NCBI GenBank assembly: GCA_026075535.2
Contig: AP026550.1
Span: 8,990,001-9,054,000 of the forward strand
DNA: 64,000 nucleotides
Origin: Tricholoma matsutake
Taxonomy: Eukaryota > Basidiomycota > Agaricomycetes > Agaricales > Tricholomataceae
Reading direction: 5' to 3'
Below the pieces are notes generated by a model. The model was not told the origin of the DNA and made no database searches. It saw only the letters and a list, made by a program, of their open reading frames with translations. Positions 43,973-56,327 of the stretch are shown one piece after another (the stretch's first letter is position 1; every line of letters begins with the position of its first letter). A program made the translations under genes and the position numbers.

Positions 43973-44305
43973 CTGTGTTATCTATTCCATGAGCAATCAG
44001 CAAACCAACACTTATATTCCTGATGGATATGTCATTATCTGAGGTGACAATGGGCAGCACTATCTAGTGCCCCATTTTATGATTCCAGCTACCCACCAGG
44101 CAATGGAGGCCTATTGCAAGAAGGTTGAATTCAATCTACACATGGCACATGGGGGGTAAGATTTCCTTCTTTTCAAAGTCTCGTTGCTGCCAGCCTAGCC
44201 ATCCTTGGGCCAATGTCATCCTGTTGGCCGATGCCATGTCTTGGCCGATGCCGTGTCTTGTTTGGCTCATCTATCCTCTCACTGATGATTTTGTAGTCTG
44301 GAAAC

Positions 44306-44630
44306 ATGACTGATACACCATACTACCCATTGGCCTGCAACCAGCTAATGCTACCTGCTGATCCAGTAAGTGCCTTGTCCTCATTTGTATGACTGTTAGT
44401 TCATCCTGTTGCAGAAATTGACAGACAGGGAGCTGTTGAGCTGCCATGCCAGAGTGAAAGCCCTGAAAAACAACCTTGGCACCTCATACAAGGATGCCAG
44501 TCATTGTCTCCACATGGCCAAGGTTGAGAAGCTGGAACAGCAAGATGTCACATTGAAGACATATGCGACCTTGAAGGAAAGGATGGAATATAATCTGAAA
44601 TCATTCAAATGCAGATTCTCAGACATTTGA
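44306..44630 (+). CDS. small two-exon protein, 91 residues, unknown
   Basis: Exon 1 is 44306-44365 (MTDTPYYPLACNQ...) and exon 2 is 44415-44630. The 49-nt intron has donor GTAAGT, an ACTGTTAG branch-like word and acceptor TTGCAG. The second exon is a Lys/Glu/Leu-rich helix, probably a coiled coil. The frame joins without damage, which supports the model. Function is unknown. It lies in a cluster with two other unknown genes. Confidence 0.5.
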
Positions 44631-44748
44631 ATCAGATCATTGTCCCATGATGACAACATGGCCAATCCCACCAGTTCTCACAATTAGCTAGTACTGACAT
44701 TGTTATTTTAGCTAGGATGAACACTGCTGTTTTGTTGATTTTGTTCAT

Positions 44749-45380
44749 TCATACTCCCTGCACCCATTGTGCATCTGGTTTGCTAATGCCCATTGCCCAT
44801 GCTCTTGTTATATAGATTTCCACCCCAAAGTGTCTGTCTGCTGCCACCAATGTTGATGTCAATGTAGATTTCTGTGCTGATGTGTCCTCACCATCCTTGA
44901 CATATCCACCAAGTGGAAGTGTGAGTGCCGGCATGCCATAGAATTGGGAAGACGGAATGAGTCCCCCCGCAGAACCCTCTTGAAATTGGGGATGGATGGC
45001 TGGCAGTCTCATCATGGCTATTGGAACCTGAGGAGGTGCCAGTGTTTCGGGGAGGGAAGAGGTACTGGCAACCATCGATGTGCTCAGTTTCGGACAAGTT
45101 CTCAGCTTTGAAGATGGCTGAAATCCAGAATGAACCATCAGAGGCTCAATTTCAGCAGTAGAAAGAGTTAGTGGAGCTGTGTTGGGGTTGGGGACAGCAG
45201 AGGTACTGCCATCTGAAGATACATCCAACTTTCGACACTTTGTCAGTCTGGAGGAGGGTTGGTAGTCCGGCATTGAGGGAGTAGGTTGTTTTGATTTTGG
45301 GACCACCTGAAAACAGTGTAATTACAAGTAAATTAGTATCACAATTCACTTACCTTGATCTTTGGCATTGGAATATTCAT
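44749..45380 (-). CDS. hypothetical two-exon protein, 194 residues
   Basis: Exon 1 is 45380-45354 (MNIPMPKIK) and exon 2 is 45306-44749. The 47-nt intron has donor GTAAGT and acceptor TTTTCAG. The product is Pro/Ser/Thr-rich with two similar pieces (YQPSSRLTKCRKLD and FQPSSKLRTCPKLS), which suggests an internal duplication. There is no known domain. It is divergent from the gene at 45523 with about 140 bp between starts, so the two may share a promoter. Confidence 0.5.
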
Positions 45381-45522
45381 TTTGGGGATGTTTGAATTGT
45401 TTTAGTACAAGCATCAATTGACTTACCATGTGGTTCCGATCTGATTCTCAAAAACAATACTGATCCAGTACTTCAACATTGTTCAGTCATTCTCCCTTCA
45501 GCTTCGGATATCAACTCTACAA

Positions 45523-48500
45523 ATGCCTTCCTACAATCAAGTTGCCAAATCTTACATTAATGACATCCTCCCTTCCATTCAACTGCATTTCCATCAATCC
45601 ATCACAAAGGCCATCTTCGGAGGTGATGAAGATCTTTTGCTACTCCTTCAAGAACTTCCAAACTCACCAGTATGTGTGTTAACTATCCAAATTCCATCCT
45701 ATAATGTATCATTTCTATCAAATCAGGAATTGAATACCCTTGTGGGCAACAGTTGTTGGTATGGATCGACAAGTGCAAGCTGGAGATTGTTCTTCTACAA
45801 CATGGCTGAGGCTATACAGTAAATGAGGAAAAGTTGAAGAGTTGGATTGTAAGTTAACTCAATTTACCTGTCAATTAGTTTCTAACTGTATTTCCTAGTT
45901 CACTACTTCATTGGGTGCTCAAGACGTACCGGAATGTGAGGGAGACAGCTGATATGACTTTGTCCCATCTCATCTGCTCATCAGCGTGGCCTTGCAGCTT
46001 GACTGAGCTGATACTCAAGGAATGGAAGTTGACTTTGGCAAGATAAAGTGGGAGGACCCCTTGTTGTGGTACCACCCGATGCTTTCAGAGGAGGGCAGCA
46101 GTACTCGGGAGTGGTTTTCAGAAGGGCATCAGACACCAGGTAGGTTTCACTCAGTTTAGCTTAAATTATCTACATATTGAATGACATATAGTACCTCGTG
46201 CAGTTCGGAACAGAGTGGCTGCCTCTATAAAAAACCCAATCATCATCCCAGGCAACATCCAGATTCGTTTGAGGGATGAAATCTTACAAATCATTCCCCC
46301 ACCTCCCACTTCAACTGGCCCGGCTTCAAGTCATTGTAGCATTCCCTTGGCCAGAATGACAGTGGATCCATCAAAACAATACCAGCTTTCGAAAATGACT
46401 CCCAAGGGATGGAGGAGCCATTCACAGACTTGTATTAAAAGCAGTGAGTATGTGAATGACTCTTCTGATGAGGCGAGAAAGGAAGAGGCCCCATTGGAAG
46501 AAGCAGGAGACAGAGGATGGAGCAGGATGAAGGTGGATGTTAAAAGAAAGCAGAAGGATACAGCAGAGGCAATGGATGTGGATTCGGAGGAGGTCAACCA
46601 GCTTGTGGAGGGGTCATCACAACCCTCAAGAACATCACAACCCAAGGCAACAACATCAAAATCAAGCATGAAGCCTGGAACAGAGACCGTGCATACACCA
46701 AATTTGGGCAACTCAGAGGCTTGCACAAGGTGTGTGAAGCTGGAGGTGAGATGCATGTATGCGGGCAACTCTGCTTGTTTGTCATGTCGAGGTCACAAGC
46801 AGAAGTGTACAAAGGTTGCTGGGAGTGGCAGACAAGAGGGAAAGTGACATTGATGAAGGAAGGAAAGACACAGGTCATCAAGTCAGAACCACTAGCAACC
46901 CCAACAACACCTGCATTTAGTGTTTGAAGGTCCAGTCCATGGTTATGTAACAGTCTTTTGGAATTTTAAGATGTAATCTGCTTGTTAAAGCCTTACAACT
47001 TATTCTGGTATTTCAGGACTTTTTGTGCACAATGTCAGTATATGATTGAAAATGTTTTGTCATTATGCCTCAGTGGTTTTTACAGAATTAAACATATTAA
47101 ACATAAAACAATTTTTCCAGTCTATACATTTTCTGAGGTTTTGAGAAAAATGTATGAACTGGAAAAATTGTTTTGTGTTTAATATGCTTAATTCTGTAAA
47201 AGCTACTGAGGCTTAACAACAAAACATTTTTGGTCCTATATTGACATTGTGTACAAAAAGTCCTAAAATGCCAGGATAAGTTGTAAGGCTTTAACAAGCA
47301 GATTACATCTCAAAATTCCAAAAGACTGTTACATAACCATGGACTGGACCTTCAAACACTACCTGCATTGGGCAATGAAAACATGTTGGAACCCTCCTCA
47401 TCGAACCCAAGCCAATGCTGATCAACCAGGACCAGAAGCACTTCAAGGCCACCTGAGGCAGCTAAGACTTCATCAACCCCAAGCAAGGGATCAATGCCAA
47501 AGCCACCAGTGACACCAAAGAGAGGGACAACTTCAAAACCAACAAGGACAGCAGTGGTGACACCAAAGGCAAAAGGAAAAGCAAAGCCAAGAAGTCGATC
47601 CAAGTCGAAATCCAGGAAGACAGAGGAGGATGAAGCCATGTCGGATGGTGGAGAGACTTTCTGAGGGAGTCCAGGGCAGTAACAGTGCATCCATTGGGGC
47701 AGGTACCATCAGAGTACCTTTACTTCGTAAATCGGAAAGGGGAACAGGTCAGTGAGGCTGTCCGAGTTGTCAACAATGGTGAGGCAAGCGTTGAGGGTGA
47801 AATGGCAATGGTGCAACAGCTTCAATGGGAGAATAACCGACTGACAAAGGAGGTGACAGAGATTTGAGAGGAGATGAGGAAGATGAAGGAGATGATGGTA
47901 GCAATGGAAATGAGCCAAAGGGTGCTTATCAGCAACCACAATGCCCATACTGCACTCCTGGAACAGCATCAGCAAACATTGACCAAAGTCATGTCCCAAC
48001 CTACAATGCCCTCTGACTGCTGAATGCCTGAGGATGGAGGTGCCATGGAGTGTCTCAGCATGCCACCATCCCACTTTTTGTCATCACCCTATCCCTCACA
48101 TTCTATGAACATTGTCCCATATCCCTCACCTTATCCCCCTAATGATTTCACATCACCCTTTATCACTCCAAGGAGTTCAAGAGTCTTCAATGACATTATT
48201 CAGCCCAGCATGTTACAGCTGAACAAACTCAGGATTACACCAAGTCCAAATCCTTCCAGTCAGTATCATCGAACCTCTGACACTGCAATGGAGGAAGAAC
48301 AACCTGTTGCAGGACCATCCCATGCAGTTTTGGCGAGTGGTCCGGAAGATCAAGAGATGGGTTCATAAGTGGTAGCCCCGCAGGTTGCATTGAATAATAT
48401 GCCAGAGGTTGAGAATGTAGATGAGAGTGGTTGTGCATTAACAAGGGAACAGGAGGCCGAGTGACTGAGGATGGTCATGCCCAGGATAATGGAATCTCCA

Positions 48501-48611
48501 GCGTCAGGGATGGAAGATGAATATGATGCAGATTCTTTTGCCATGGCAATCGATGAATCTGATGAAGAATTGGACAGCATTCATCAGTATAACTGGGAAA
48601 CATTATTGTAA
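45523..48611 (+). pseudogene. multi-exon gene with Cys6 cluster and coiled coil, split by MITE
   Basis: Exons as read: 45523-45669; 45727 to about 45849; about 45900 to 46139, with a shift near 46020; 46195 onward. The protein has WEDPLLWYHPML and EWFSEGHQTP, a basic-acidic linker, then CTRCVKLEVRCMYAGNSACL and SCRGHKQKC (Cx2Cx6Cx6Cx2Cx6C, Zn2Cys6-compatible, about 46720-46810), a Lys/Pro/Ser-rich part (47370-47660), a coiled coil around 47780-47960, and an acidic end closing at TAA 48609-48611. A 444-bp palindrome (46918-47361) interrupts it; one duplication copy removed keeps the frame. Other breaks: a shift near 46850 and stops near 47430, 47865, 48022, 48366 and 48463. Function is unknown; DNA binding is inferred. 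Confidence 0.5.
46918..47361. mobile_element. hAT-like palindromic MITE
   Basis: Nearly the whole 444 bp is one inverted repeat with arms of about 210 bp, roughly 95 percent alike. The ends read TAGTGTTTGAAGGTCCAGTC, matching the 5'-YARNG form of hAT ends. The 8-bp duplication CCTGCATT flanks it (46910-46917 and 47362-47369). There is no coding capacity. Confidence 0.9.
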
Positions 48612-48715
48612 TGTATAGTGTTAAATTGATTATTGTCAACAGCTTTGGTATGATAGTAGTAAATGCACCTTTATGGGTTACTGCATGCAATCTTTAGTAC
48701 ATAAAATGACCTGAT

Positions 48716-51700
48716 AAAATGAACCAACAAATGACCAGACGGATTGACCTGACAGAATGAGCTGACAAAAGGACCCAACAGACTGACCCTACAAATGACC
48801 TGACAAATAACCCGACAAATGTTTCAGGTCATTCTGTCGGGTCATTTGTCAGGTCATTTGTTGGGTCATTTGCCATGTCATTTTTCAGGTCATTTGTCAG
48901 ATCATTCTGCCGGATCATGCCGTCATGTCATTTGTTGGGTCTTTTGTTGGGTCTTTTGTTGGGACTTTTGTAGGGTCAGTGAAGAATGACCTTGCAAATG
49001 AACCCACAGAATAAGCCCACAGAATGGGCCCACAGAATGAGCTGACAAATGAACCAACAAAATCACCCAACAAATGACCTGACAAATGACCCAACGAAAT
49101 GACCAGATGAATGACCCAATGATATGACCTGACAGAATGACCCAACAGAATGATCCAACAGAATGACCCTACATATGACCCAACAAATTGACCCAACAGA
49201 ATGACCCAACAGAATGACCCAACAGAATGACCCCCAAAAGGACCCGATAGACTGACCCAACAAATAACCCGACAAATGACCCTAAAAATCTTTCGGGTCA
49301 TTCTGTCGGGTCATTTGTCGGGTCATTTGTTGGATCATTTGTAGGGTCAGTTTGTCAGGTCCTTTTGTCGGGTCATTCTGTCGGGTCATTCTGTCAGGGC
49401 AATTTGTCAGGTCATATGTAGGGTCATTCTGTGGGGTCATTCTGTCGGGTCATATCATTGGGTCATTCATCTGGTCATTTCATCAGGTCATTCTGTCAGG
49501 TCATTCTGTCAGGTCATTCTGTCGGGTCATTCTGTCGGGTCATTTGTCAGGTCATTTGTTGGGTGATTTTGTCAGTTCATTTGTTGGCTCATTCTGTGGG
49601 CTCATTCTGTGGGCTTATTCTGTGGGCTCATTTGCAAGGTCATTCTTCACTGACCCTACAAATGACCCAACAAAAGACACAACAAATCATCAAAGAAATG
49701 ACCAAACAAAATGACCTGACAAAACAGAATAAATGACCAGAAAGAATGACCAGGCAGAATGATCGGACAGAATGACCTGACCAAATGACCCGACAGAATG
49801 AGCCTACAAATCACACAACCAAATGACCTGACTGAATGGCCCGACAGAATGAGCCAACAAATGAACCGACAAAATGACCTGACAAATGACCTGACAAATG
49901 ACCCGACAGACTGACCCGACAGAATGACCCGACAAATGACCAGACAGATTGACCCAACAGAATGACTGACAAAAGGACCCGACAGACTGACCCAACAAAT
50001 AACCTGACAAATAACCCTAAAATCTTTTGGGTCATTCTGTGGGGTCATTTGTTGGGTCATTTGTCAGGTCATTTGTCAGGTCATTTGTAGGGTCAGTCTG
50101 TCGGGTCCTTTTGTTGGGTCATTCTGTCAGGTCAATCTGTTGGGTCATTTGTTGGGTCATTTGTTGGGTCATTTTGTCGGTTCATTTGTCAGCTCATTCT
50201 GCCAGCTCTCATTTGTAAGGTCATTCTTTGGGTCATTTGGTCTGGCCATTGGTTTGGTCATTTTGTTGGGTCACTTTATGTATGAGCACTTGTCTATCCA
50301 AGGCACTACCAATCTGGTTGCTTAATGGTCATATCCTACTCTTTCAAACAAGTTCATTCCCCATGCTGAACCTCTGATGTTTCCTAACTGGATACTTCTC
50401 GCTATCTTTGGAATTTCCTGAGATTGGAATTGATGTTTTGGATGGCCCAGCTTGTGATTGGCAGGATTGCAGTCCAGTCATTTCTTCAGTCATTTTGTTG
50501 GGTCATTCTGTGTGGTCATTTGTCGGATCATTTGTCGGGACATTGGTCCGTTCATTGTGTCATGTCATTCTGTCAGATCGGGTCATTTGTCGAGTCTTTC
50601 TTAGGGTCATTTTGTTGGGTTGTTTTGTCTTGTCATTTGTCAGGTCATCCTCTTGGGTCATTCCAATGGGTCCTGGTGTCTGATCAGTACCTTAGTGATT
50701 TTGTCGGGTGGTGTTGTCTGGTCATTTGTCCGGTCATTTCTCATGTCATTTCTCATGTCATTTGTCAGGTCATTCTGTGGTGTCATTCATAGGGTCTTTC
50801 TGTCAAAAGACCCAGGAGAATGACCTGACAAATGACCTGAACAAACACAAAATGACTCAACAGAATTACCCGACAAATAACCTGATTAATGACTCAACAG
50901 AACCTTGCGACAGATGCCATGAAAACTGACCCGACAAAATGAGCTGACAGAATGACCCAACAGAATGACCTGATGAAATGACCCAATGAATGACCCAATG
51001 ATAGGACCCGACAGAATGACCCAACAGATTGACCCTGCATATGACCCAACAAAATGACCCAACAGATTGAGCCGACAGAATGACCCACAAAAGGTCCCAA
51101 CAGACTGACCCACAAAAGGTCCCGACAGACTGACCCAACAAATAACCCAACAAATAACCCCAAAAATATTTTGGGTCATTCTGTGGGGTCATTTGTGGGG
51201 TCATTTGTCAGGTCATTTGTTGGGTCATTTGTATGGTCAGTCTGTCGGGTCCTTTTGTCGGTCATTCTGTCGGGTCAATCTGTTGGGTCATTTTGTCAGG
51301 TCTTTGTCGGGTCATATGTAGGGTCATTCTGTTGGGTCATTCTGTCAGGTCATATTGTCGGGTCATTCATCTGGTCATTTTGTTGGGTCATTCTGTCGGG
51401 TCATTCTGTTGGGTCATTCTGTTGGGTCATTCTGTTGGGTCATTCTGTCGGGTCATTCTGTCAGGTCATTCTGTCGGGTCATTCTGTCAGGTCATTCTGT
51501 TGGGTCATTTTGCAAGTTCATTTGTCAGGTCATTCTGTGGGCCCATTCTGTCGGCTCATTCTGTCAGCTCATTTTTCTTCAGATCATTTTGTGTGGCCAT
51601 TTGTTTGGACATTTTGTCTCATAGGGTCATTTTGTGAGTTCATTTGTAAGCTCACTCTGTCGGGTCATTTTGTAGGGTCATTCTCTTGGGTCATTCTGTC

Positions 51701-52835
51701 AGGTCATATCGTTGGGTCATTTTGTTGTGTTTTGTCAGGTCATTTGTCAGGTCATTTTGTCGGGTCATTCTGTCGGGTCACTCCATCAGGTGATTTGTAA
51801 GGTCATTCAATCTGGTCATTTTGTGGGGTGATTTATGCTGGGTCAATCTGTTGTGTCATTCTCTCAGGTGCTTCTGTCCGATCATTCTATCCTTGTAATT
51901 TTGTTGTGTTTTGTCACATCATTTGTTGGCTCATTTTTCAGGTCATTCTGTCAGGTCATTTCATCAGGTCATTCTGTCGGGTCATTCAGTCAGGTCATTT
52001 GATCACGTGATGTGTAGGCTCATTCTGTCTGGTCATTTTGTCGGGTCATTCTGTTGGGCCATTCAGTCAGGTCATTTGGTCTTGTGATTTGTAGGCTAAT
52101 TCTGTCAAGTCATTTTGTTGGGTCATTCTGTCGGATCATTCTGCCCAGTCATTCTTTTGGGTCATTTGTTCTGTTTTGTCAGGTCATTTTGTTTGGTCAT
52201 TTCTTCGATGATTTGTTGGATTTTTCTATGGGGTTATTCTATCGGTACATTGCATTGGCTCATTGCATTGGCTCATTCGTTCTGTTTCTTCGGGTCATTT
52301 TGTCAGGTCATTTCTTCGATGATTTGTTGGATTATTCTGTCAGGTCATTCTGTGGGGTCATTTGTAGGGTCATTCCTTGGGATCATTTGTAGGGTCATTC
52401 TGTTTGGTCATTCTGTCGGGTCAGTCACTGGGTCCTCCTGTCAGGCCATTCTGTTGGGTCATTTGGTCAGATCATTCTGTCGGGTCATTCTGTCAGGTCA
52501 TTTTGTCAGGCCATTTGTAGAATCATTCTGTCTTTTCATTCTTCTGGTCATTCTATGCTGTCATTTTGTTGGGTCATCTTGTCGGGTCAGTTGTCATGTC
52601 ATCTGTCACATGGTTCTGTTGAGTCATTTGTTGGGTTATTTGTCAGGTTATTTGTCAGGTCAGGTCATTCTGTCGGTTCATTCTGTTGCATCATTTCCTC
52701 ATATCATTCTGTTGGGTCATTCTATCGGGTCATCTCATCAGATCATTTTGTGTGATCATTCTGCCCATTCATTTGTTGGGTCATTTTATCGGGTCATTTT
52801 ATTGGGTCCTGGGCGTTTGTGTCATGTCATAACCC
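48716..52835. repeat. inverted minisatellite arrays, foldback-like
   Basis: Units of 11-14 bp around GGGTCATTCTGTC or GGGTCATTTGTC alternate in blocks with their complement (GACCCAACARAATGACC). Turn-points lie near 48823, 49285, 50022 and 51168, and between outward-facing arms near 48980, 49657 and 50806. Arms of 300 bp or more around 49285 match, including TAGGGTCAGTGAAGAATGAC at both outer ends (48971 and complement to 49658). The long open frames here (repeated VGSFCRVILSGH-like strings) come from the repeat period and are not genes. Non-repeat sequence lies at about 50290-50470. Confidence 0.85.
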
Positions 52836-53097
52836 CAACAAATAAATGGTTCATACTTACTGTATGCAAGGAAAAATACCTATAATGAATGTTTGAAAAT
52901 TAAAATAAAAGGCCACTATGCTTGTCTGGATACTTTTCTATCTTTACATTTTCCTTCCCTTTGGTTCCTTCATCTCTGCCTGCTTTGGAATTATCTTTAA
53001 ATTAGACTGCTCACTTATTGGTACTGGTTTTTCTGTTGTGTTTCGAGTAGACCACCTTTGAGGGGGCTTTAAAACTGCAGGACATTTCAATTATTCA

Positions 53098-55189
53098 TCA
53101 TTTTGGACAAAATAGACCAAGCTTACTCGAAGACTGTGAATGAGCAGGAACATCAATAGAAACTTTTGCCTTCTTCTTTGGTGGTTCCTTTATCTTCTCA
53201 GCCAACCTCAATTTCATCACCTTTCCTTTCTGCATCATCTCTGGTTCTTGCTGATCCCCCCCCTGAATCTCATGCTCTTTTGTCACAGTGTTGGCACTCT
53301 TCCCAGTATCCATGGCCCTACTAGTCTGTTTGCTTAATGGTTGCATCGTACTCTTTCGAACAAGTTCCTTTGCCTGGCTGAGCTTCTGCTGTTTCCTAAC
53401 TGGATGCATCTTACTATCTTTGGAATTTCCTGTGATCGGAATTGGTGTCTTGCTTGGCCCAACTTTTGGTTGTCCAGCCTGCATTACATCTTCCTCTTCC
53501 GATGACTCCATCTGATCGACCAATGTGAAATCAAACAGTTCACCTGACTCCTCAACTTCATTTAATGTGGCAGCCCTCCATTTACGCCGTCTTGAATCTG
53601 GAACAATATGGTCAGTCCACCTTTCCTCAGGCTTCTCTGCCCTCTTTTCTTTGCCTTTACCCTCCCTCTCACTCTTCCTGGTCCTTGGGCAGCTTTGGTG
53701 GCTTGTTGTTTTGGCATCGGAATCAGCCTCAGAATCAGAATCAGAATCAGAATCAGAATCATCTCTTGATCTTTTCTTTCCCTTCAATTTTTTGTCCTGA
53801 TAGAATTTGAAACCGAATCCATCGCTTTCCTGATTAGTGTACCAAAACATCAAAATCTCCTTGATCTGGCGGTCCTTCATCTACGATGGATCCATAAGCT
53901 TGAAACCATCAGGAACCTGATCCAACCCAAAGTACTTATCGGCATCTTCAATGAATGACATCCAAGGAGGGATGGCACGTTCATTACTGCAAGCCAGACC
54001 TGACAAGTCATCAGGGATGAGAATGAACAAATGATTGCCGACCCACTCACGATATGCTGACCCGACATATGACTTGATTAATGCTTTCTTATCCATTCCT
54101 TTGCTTGGCCAGTCAGTAGGCTCAGGAAGCAATGGATTCCCATCGGCATCCATATCCAACTGAACATATGGCTTTCGACTTGAGGTTCCAATAGGAACTT
54201 GGAACTTTGCTTCTTCAACTGCAGCTAACAAAAGACAATTATTTTGATTCTTTCCGATGAGAAATTATCCATTTACAATACATCTCCTTTGCATGCATGT
54301 TTAGAAGCCCCATGATTGGCTTGGTATCCCAATCTTTGTTTGCTTGGAAGAAAGACTTCCCTCTGAGATCTCCCATAAATTCGTGCCTGCAAAGAAAAAG
54401 GTTTAACTGGCAGAAACAAATTCAGACAGTGAAAAGACTTAACACATTCGTGACAAGTACTCCATTCACTTCCTTGTGGCATGTTAATACCAAACAGTCC
54501 ATTCCACAAGACTTTTTCATTTGCTTGCAGAAGGACTTCACATGCTTATGAGCCTGTTTTGCATTCCTGTTCTGCATTAGTATTGATAATACCAATATTC
54601 AACGTGAATGACCTACCTTGCTTGGTCCTCAGCTGGGGGACCCATTCAATTCCCTATATTGGCCAGGTCCTCCATCTTCCTTTCTCTGCTTCTGATGTCT
54701 TCCCCCAAAGATTACTCAACTCCTTCTGGTATGTGCCAAATGCCTTTTGATTGTCCACCTTGCATGAAGTATCTTCTACCCATCCACCCATTTTTCCTTG
54801 AATCATTTCCTTTAATTCCCCTTTTGCCTGAACAGCAAGAACCCTCCTACCCGTCCATTTCTTGATCCCCTTAAATTTCTTGGACAATTCTCTAGTTCTT
54901 CTGTATGTATGGAACCAAGCATATACACCCTGTTCAAAAATGCCCTGTTCAAAACCATTGCAAAATACTTTCCAATTCATGAACTGACCTTCTTCCTCAA
55001 CTCCTTATCTTCCCTAGACCAGTGGGGATTCTTTTTCTTCATTTCGTCATAAACTTTCTGACCAATTTTGTTCCGCTGTGAACAATCTCCCTCTTGCCAT
55101 TGTTCCTTTCTGGCTTCTAGGATTTCCACATCTTGCCCTGTCAGCTTAAAGTGGACGAGTTTGGGAGGAACATGGGCTTCAGCTGGCAT
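53098..55189 (-). pseudogene. multi-exon hypothetical protein of agaricomycete type
   Basis: A first exon from ATG 55189 (MPAEAHVPPKLVHFKLTG ... EDKELRKK) is followed by a part with AWFHTYRRTRELSKKF and KKWTGRRVLAVQAKGE (54980-54655), a part around 54509-54273, then GTSSRKPYVQLDMD, HLFILIPDDLSGLA (54231-53881) and a Ser/Asp- and Lys-rich C-terminal region to 53098. A TAG at 53881-53883 (CAG likely) separates the last two parts in the same frame. Several introns are needed and I did not fix all boundaries. The layout resembles lineage-specific fungal proteins of unknown function; I recognise no catalytic domain. It may be a host-like or element-borne gene. Confidence 0.45.
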
Positions 55190-55313
55190 AACGTATAGTG
55201 ATGTAATGTATGTGATGTGATGGTGGATAAGTGTATGTTTGGTGTTGTGGTATTGAAACAAGTACAAATCAGGATGCAGGGGAAATCATTTCATTATAGA
55301 ATCAATTATACTG

Positions 55314-55475
55314 ATCATTGTCGATCATGGTTGATCATGGTTGATCATGGTTGATCATGGTTGATCATGGTTGATCATGGTTGATCATGGTTGATCATGG
55401 TTGATCATGGTTGATCAATTTCGATCATTGTCGATCATGGTTGATCATGGTTGATCATGGTTGATCAATTTCGAT
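55314..55475 (+). repeat. GATCATGGTT tandem repeat
   Basis: About fifteen 10-bp units, some varied to GATCAATTTC or GATCATTGTC, occur. Each contains the palindrome TGATCA. Confidence 0.9.
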
Positions 55476-56178
55476 CATTGTCGATCATTAATTAATCCAT
55501 CGATCATGAGTCTTGAAAAGCCCCTAATTGTATGAGTCCAGTCACTGATTCTCCAAGGAATGCTCAGAAATGCTCAGAAATCATATCAGTGATCATTTGG
55601 AGACCAATCTTTCCGTTTAATCTAACCACTTGTCAACTTTCTTTTTGTCATGTAGTATGAAGTCATATATTCGAGTCAGTTGGCATCACTTCTAGATAGT
55701 TTGGTTGTAAAAAGGCATAAGAAAAAAAGCATTGTCTAAATCATAAATCCCCATAATATACATTCTTCAAAGATAAGATGAGATCATGAGGAACAAGTGT
55801 TGTTGGTTGTTTCATGGTTAGAAGTTTCTGATCTAATGTAAATTGCAGTTCATACATCACCATCTACTTATGTTCTGAACAAAGCAAAACTGGAGTTTTT
55901 GAGTTAAAACCTTAAATTCTTAACATGTCTAACAATGTATTCAGAACTTATGGAGTTAGAATATTGTACAAATGTCATTTGTGTGATAGACTTGATACAT
56001 CATGATTGTGTATAGTCATGTGATAGCCACTAAATCTCCCTACCATCTTCTTCAATACTACTTGAATACTACTACTACTACTACTACTACTACTAGCTTT
56101 GCATTCTTTTATAATAGGTACCCTACACTATTGTATTAAGGTCTGATATACATCTTCTAGAGTGAGCATGTTTTACAT
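55476..56178. other. AT-rich spacer with TAC microsatellite
   Basis: No gene is recognised. A run of about nine ACT/TAC triplets lies at 56067-56094. Confidence 0.5.
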
Positions 56179-56229
56179 GTCAGGTCAAAGTCAGGTCATG
56201 CATTTTTCTGACATGACTTTGACCTGACA
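56179..56229. repeat. inverted repeat (hairpin)
   Basis: TGTCAGGTCAAAGTC is mirrored by GACTTTGACCTGACA around a spacer of about 21 nt. It lies just left of the Harbinger pair and might be near its end, but I could not match it on the right side. Confidence 0.55.
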
Positions 56230-56327
56230 TTTTGACTGGTTTTTTAACATTTACCTGACTTTGTTGACTTGCACCTAACATCATGTGACTCTGAGAAATT
56301 TCCTTTTTTACAGTAACCTGCCAGCGG

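Noticed and set aside
48825..52835. Long open frames of repeated VGSF/VILSGH strings, up to 256 codons on both strands
   Set aside because: They arise because the short unit has few stop codons in several frames. No start context, no conserved domain, and the frames change with unit slippage.
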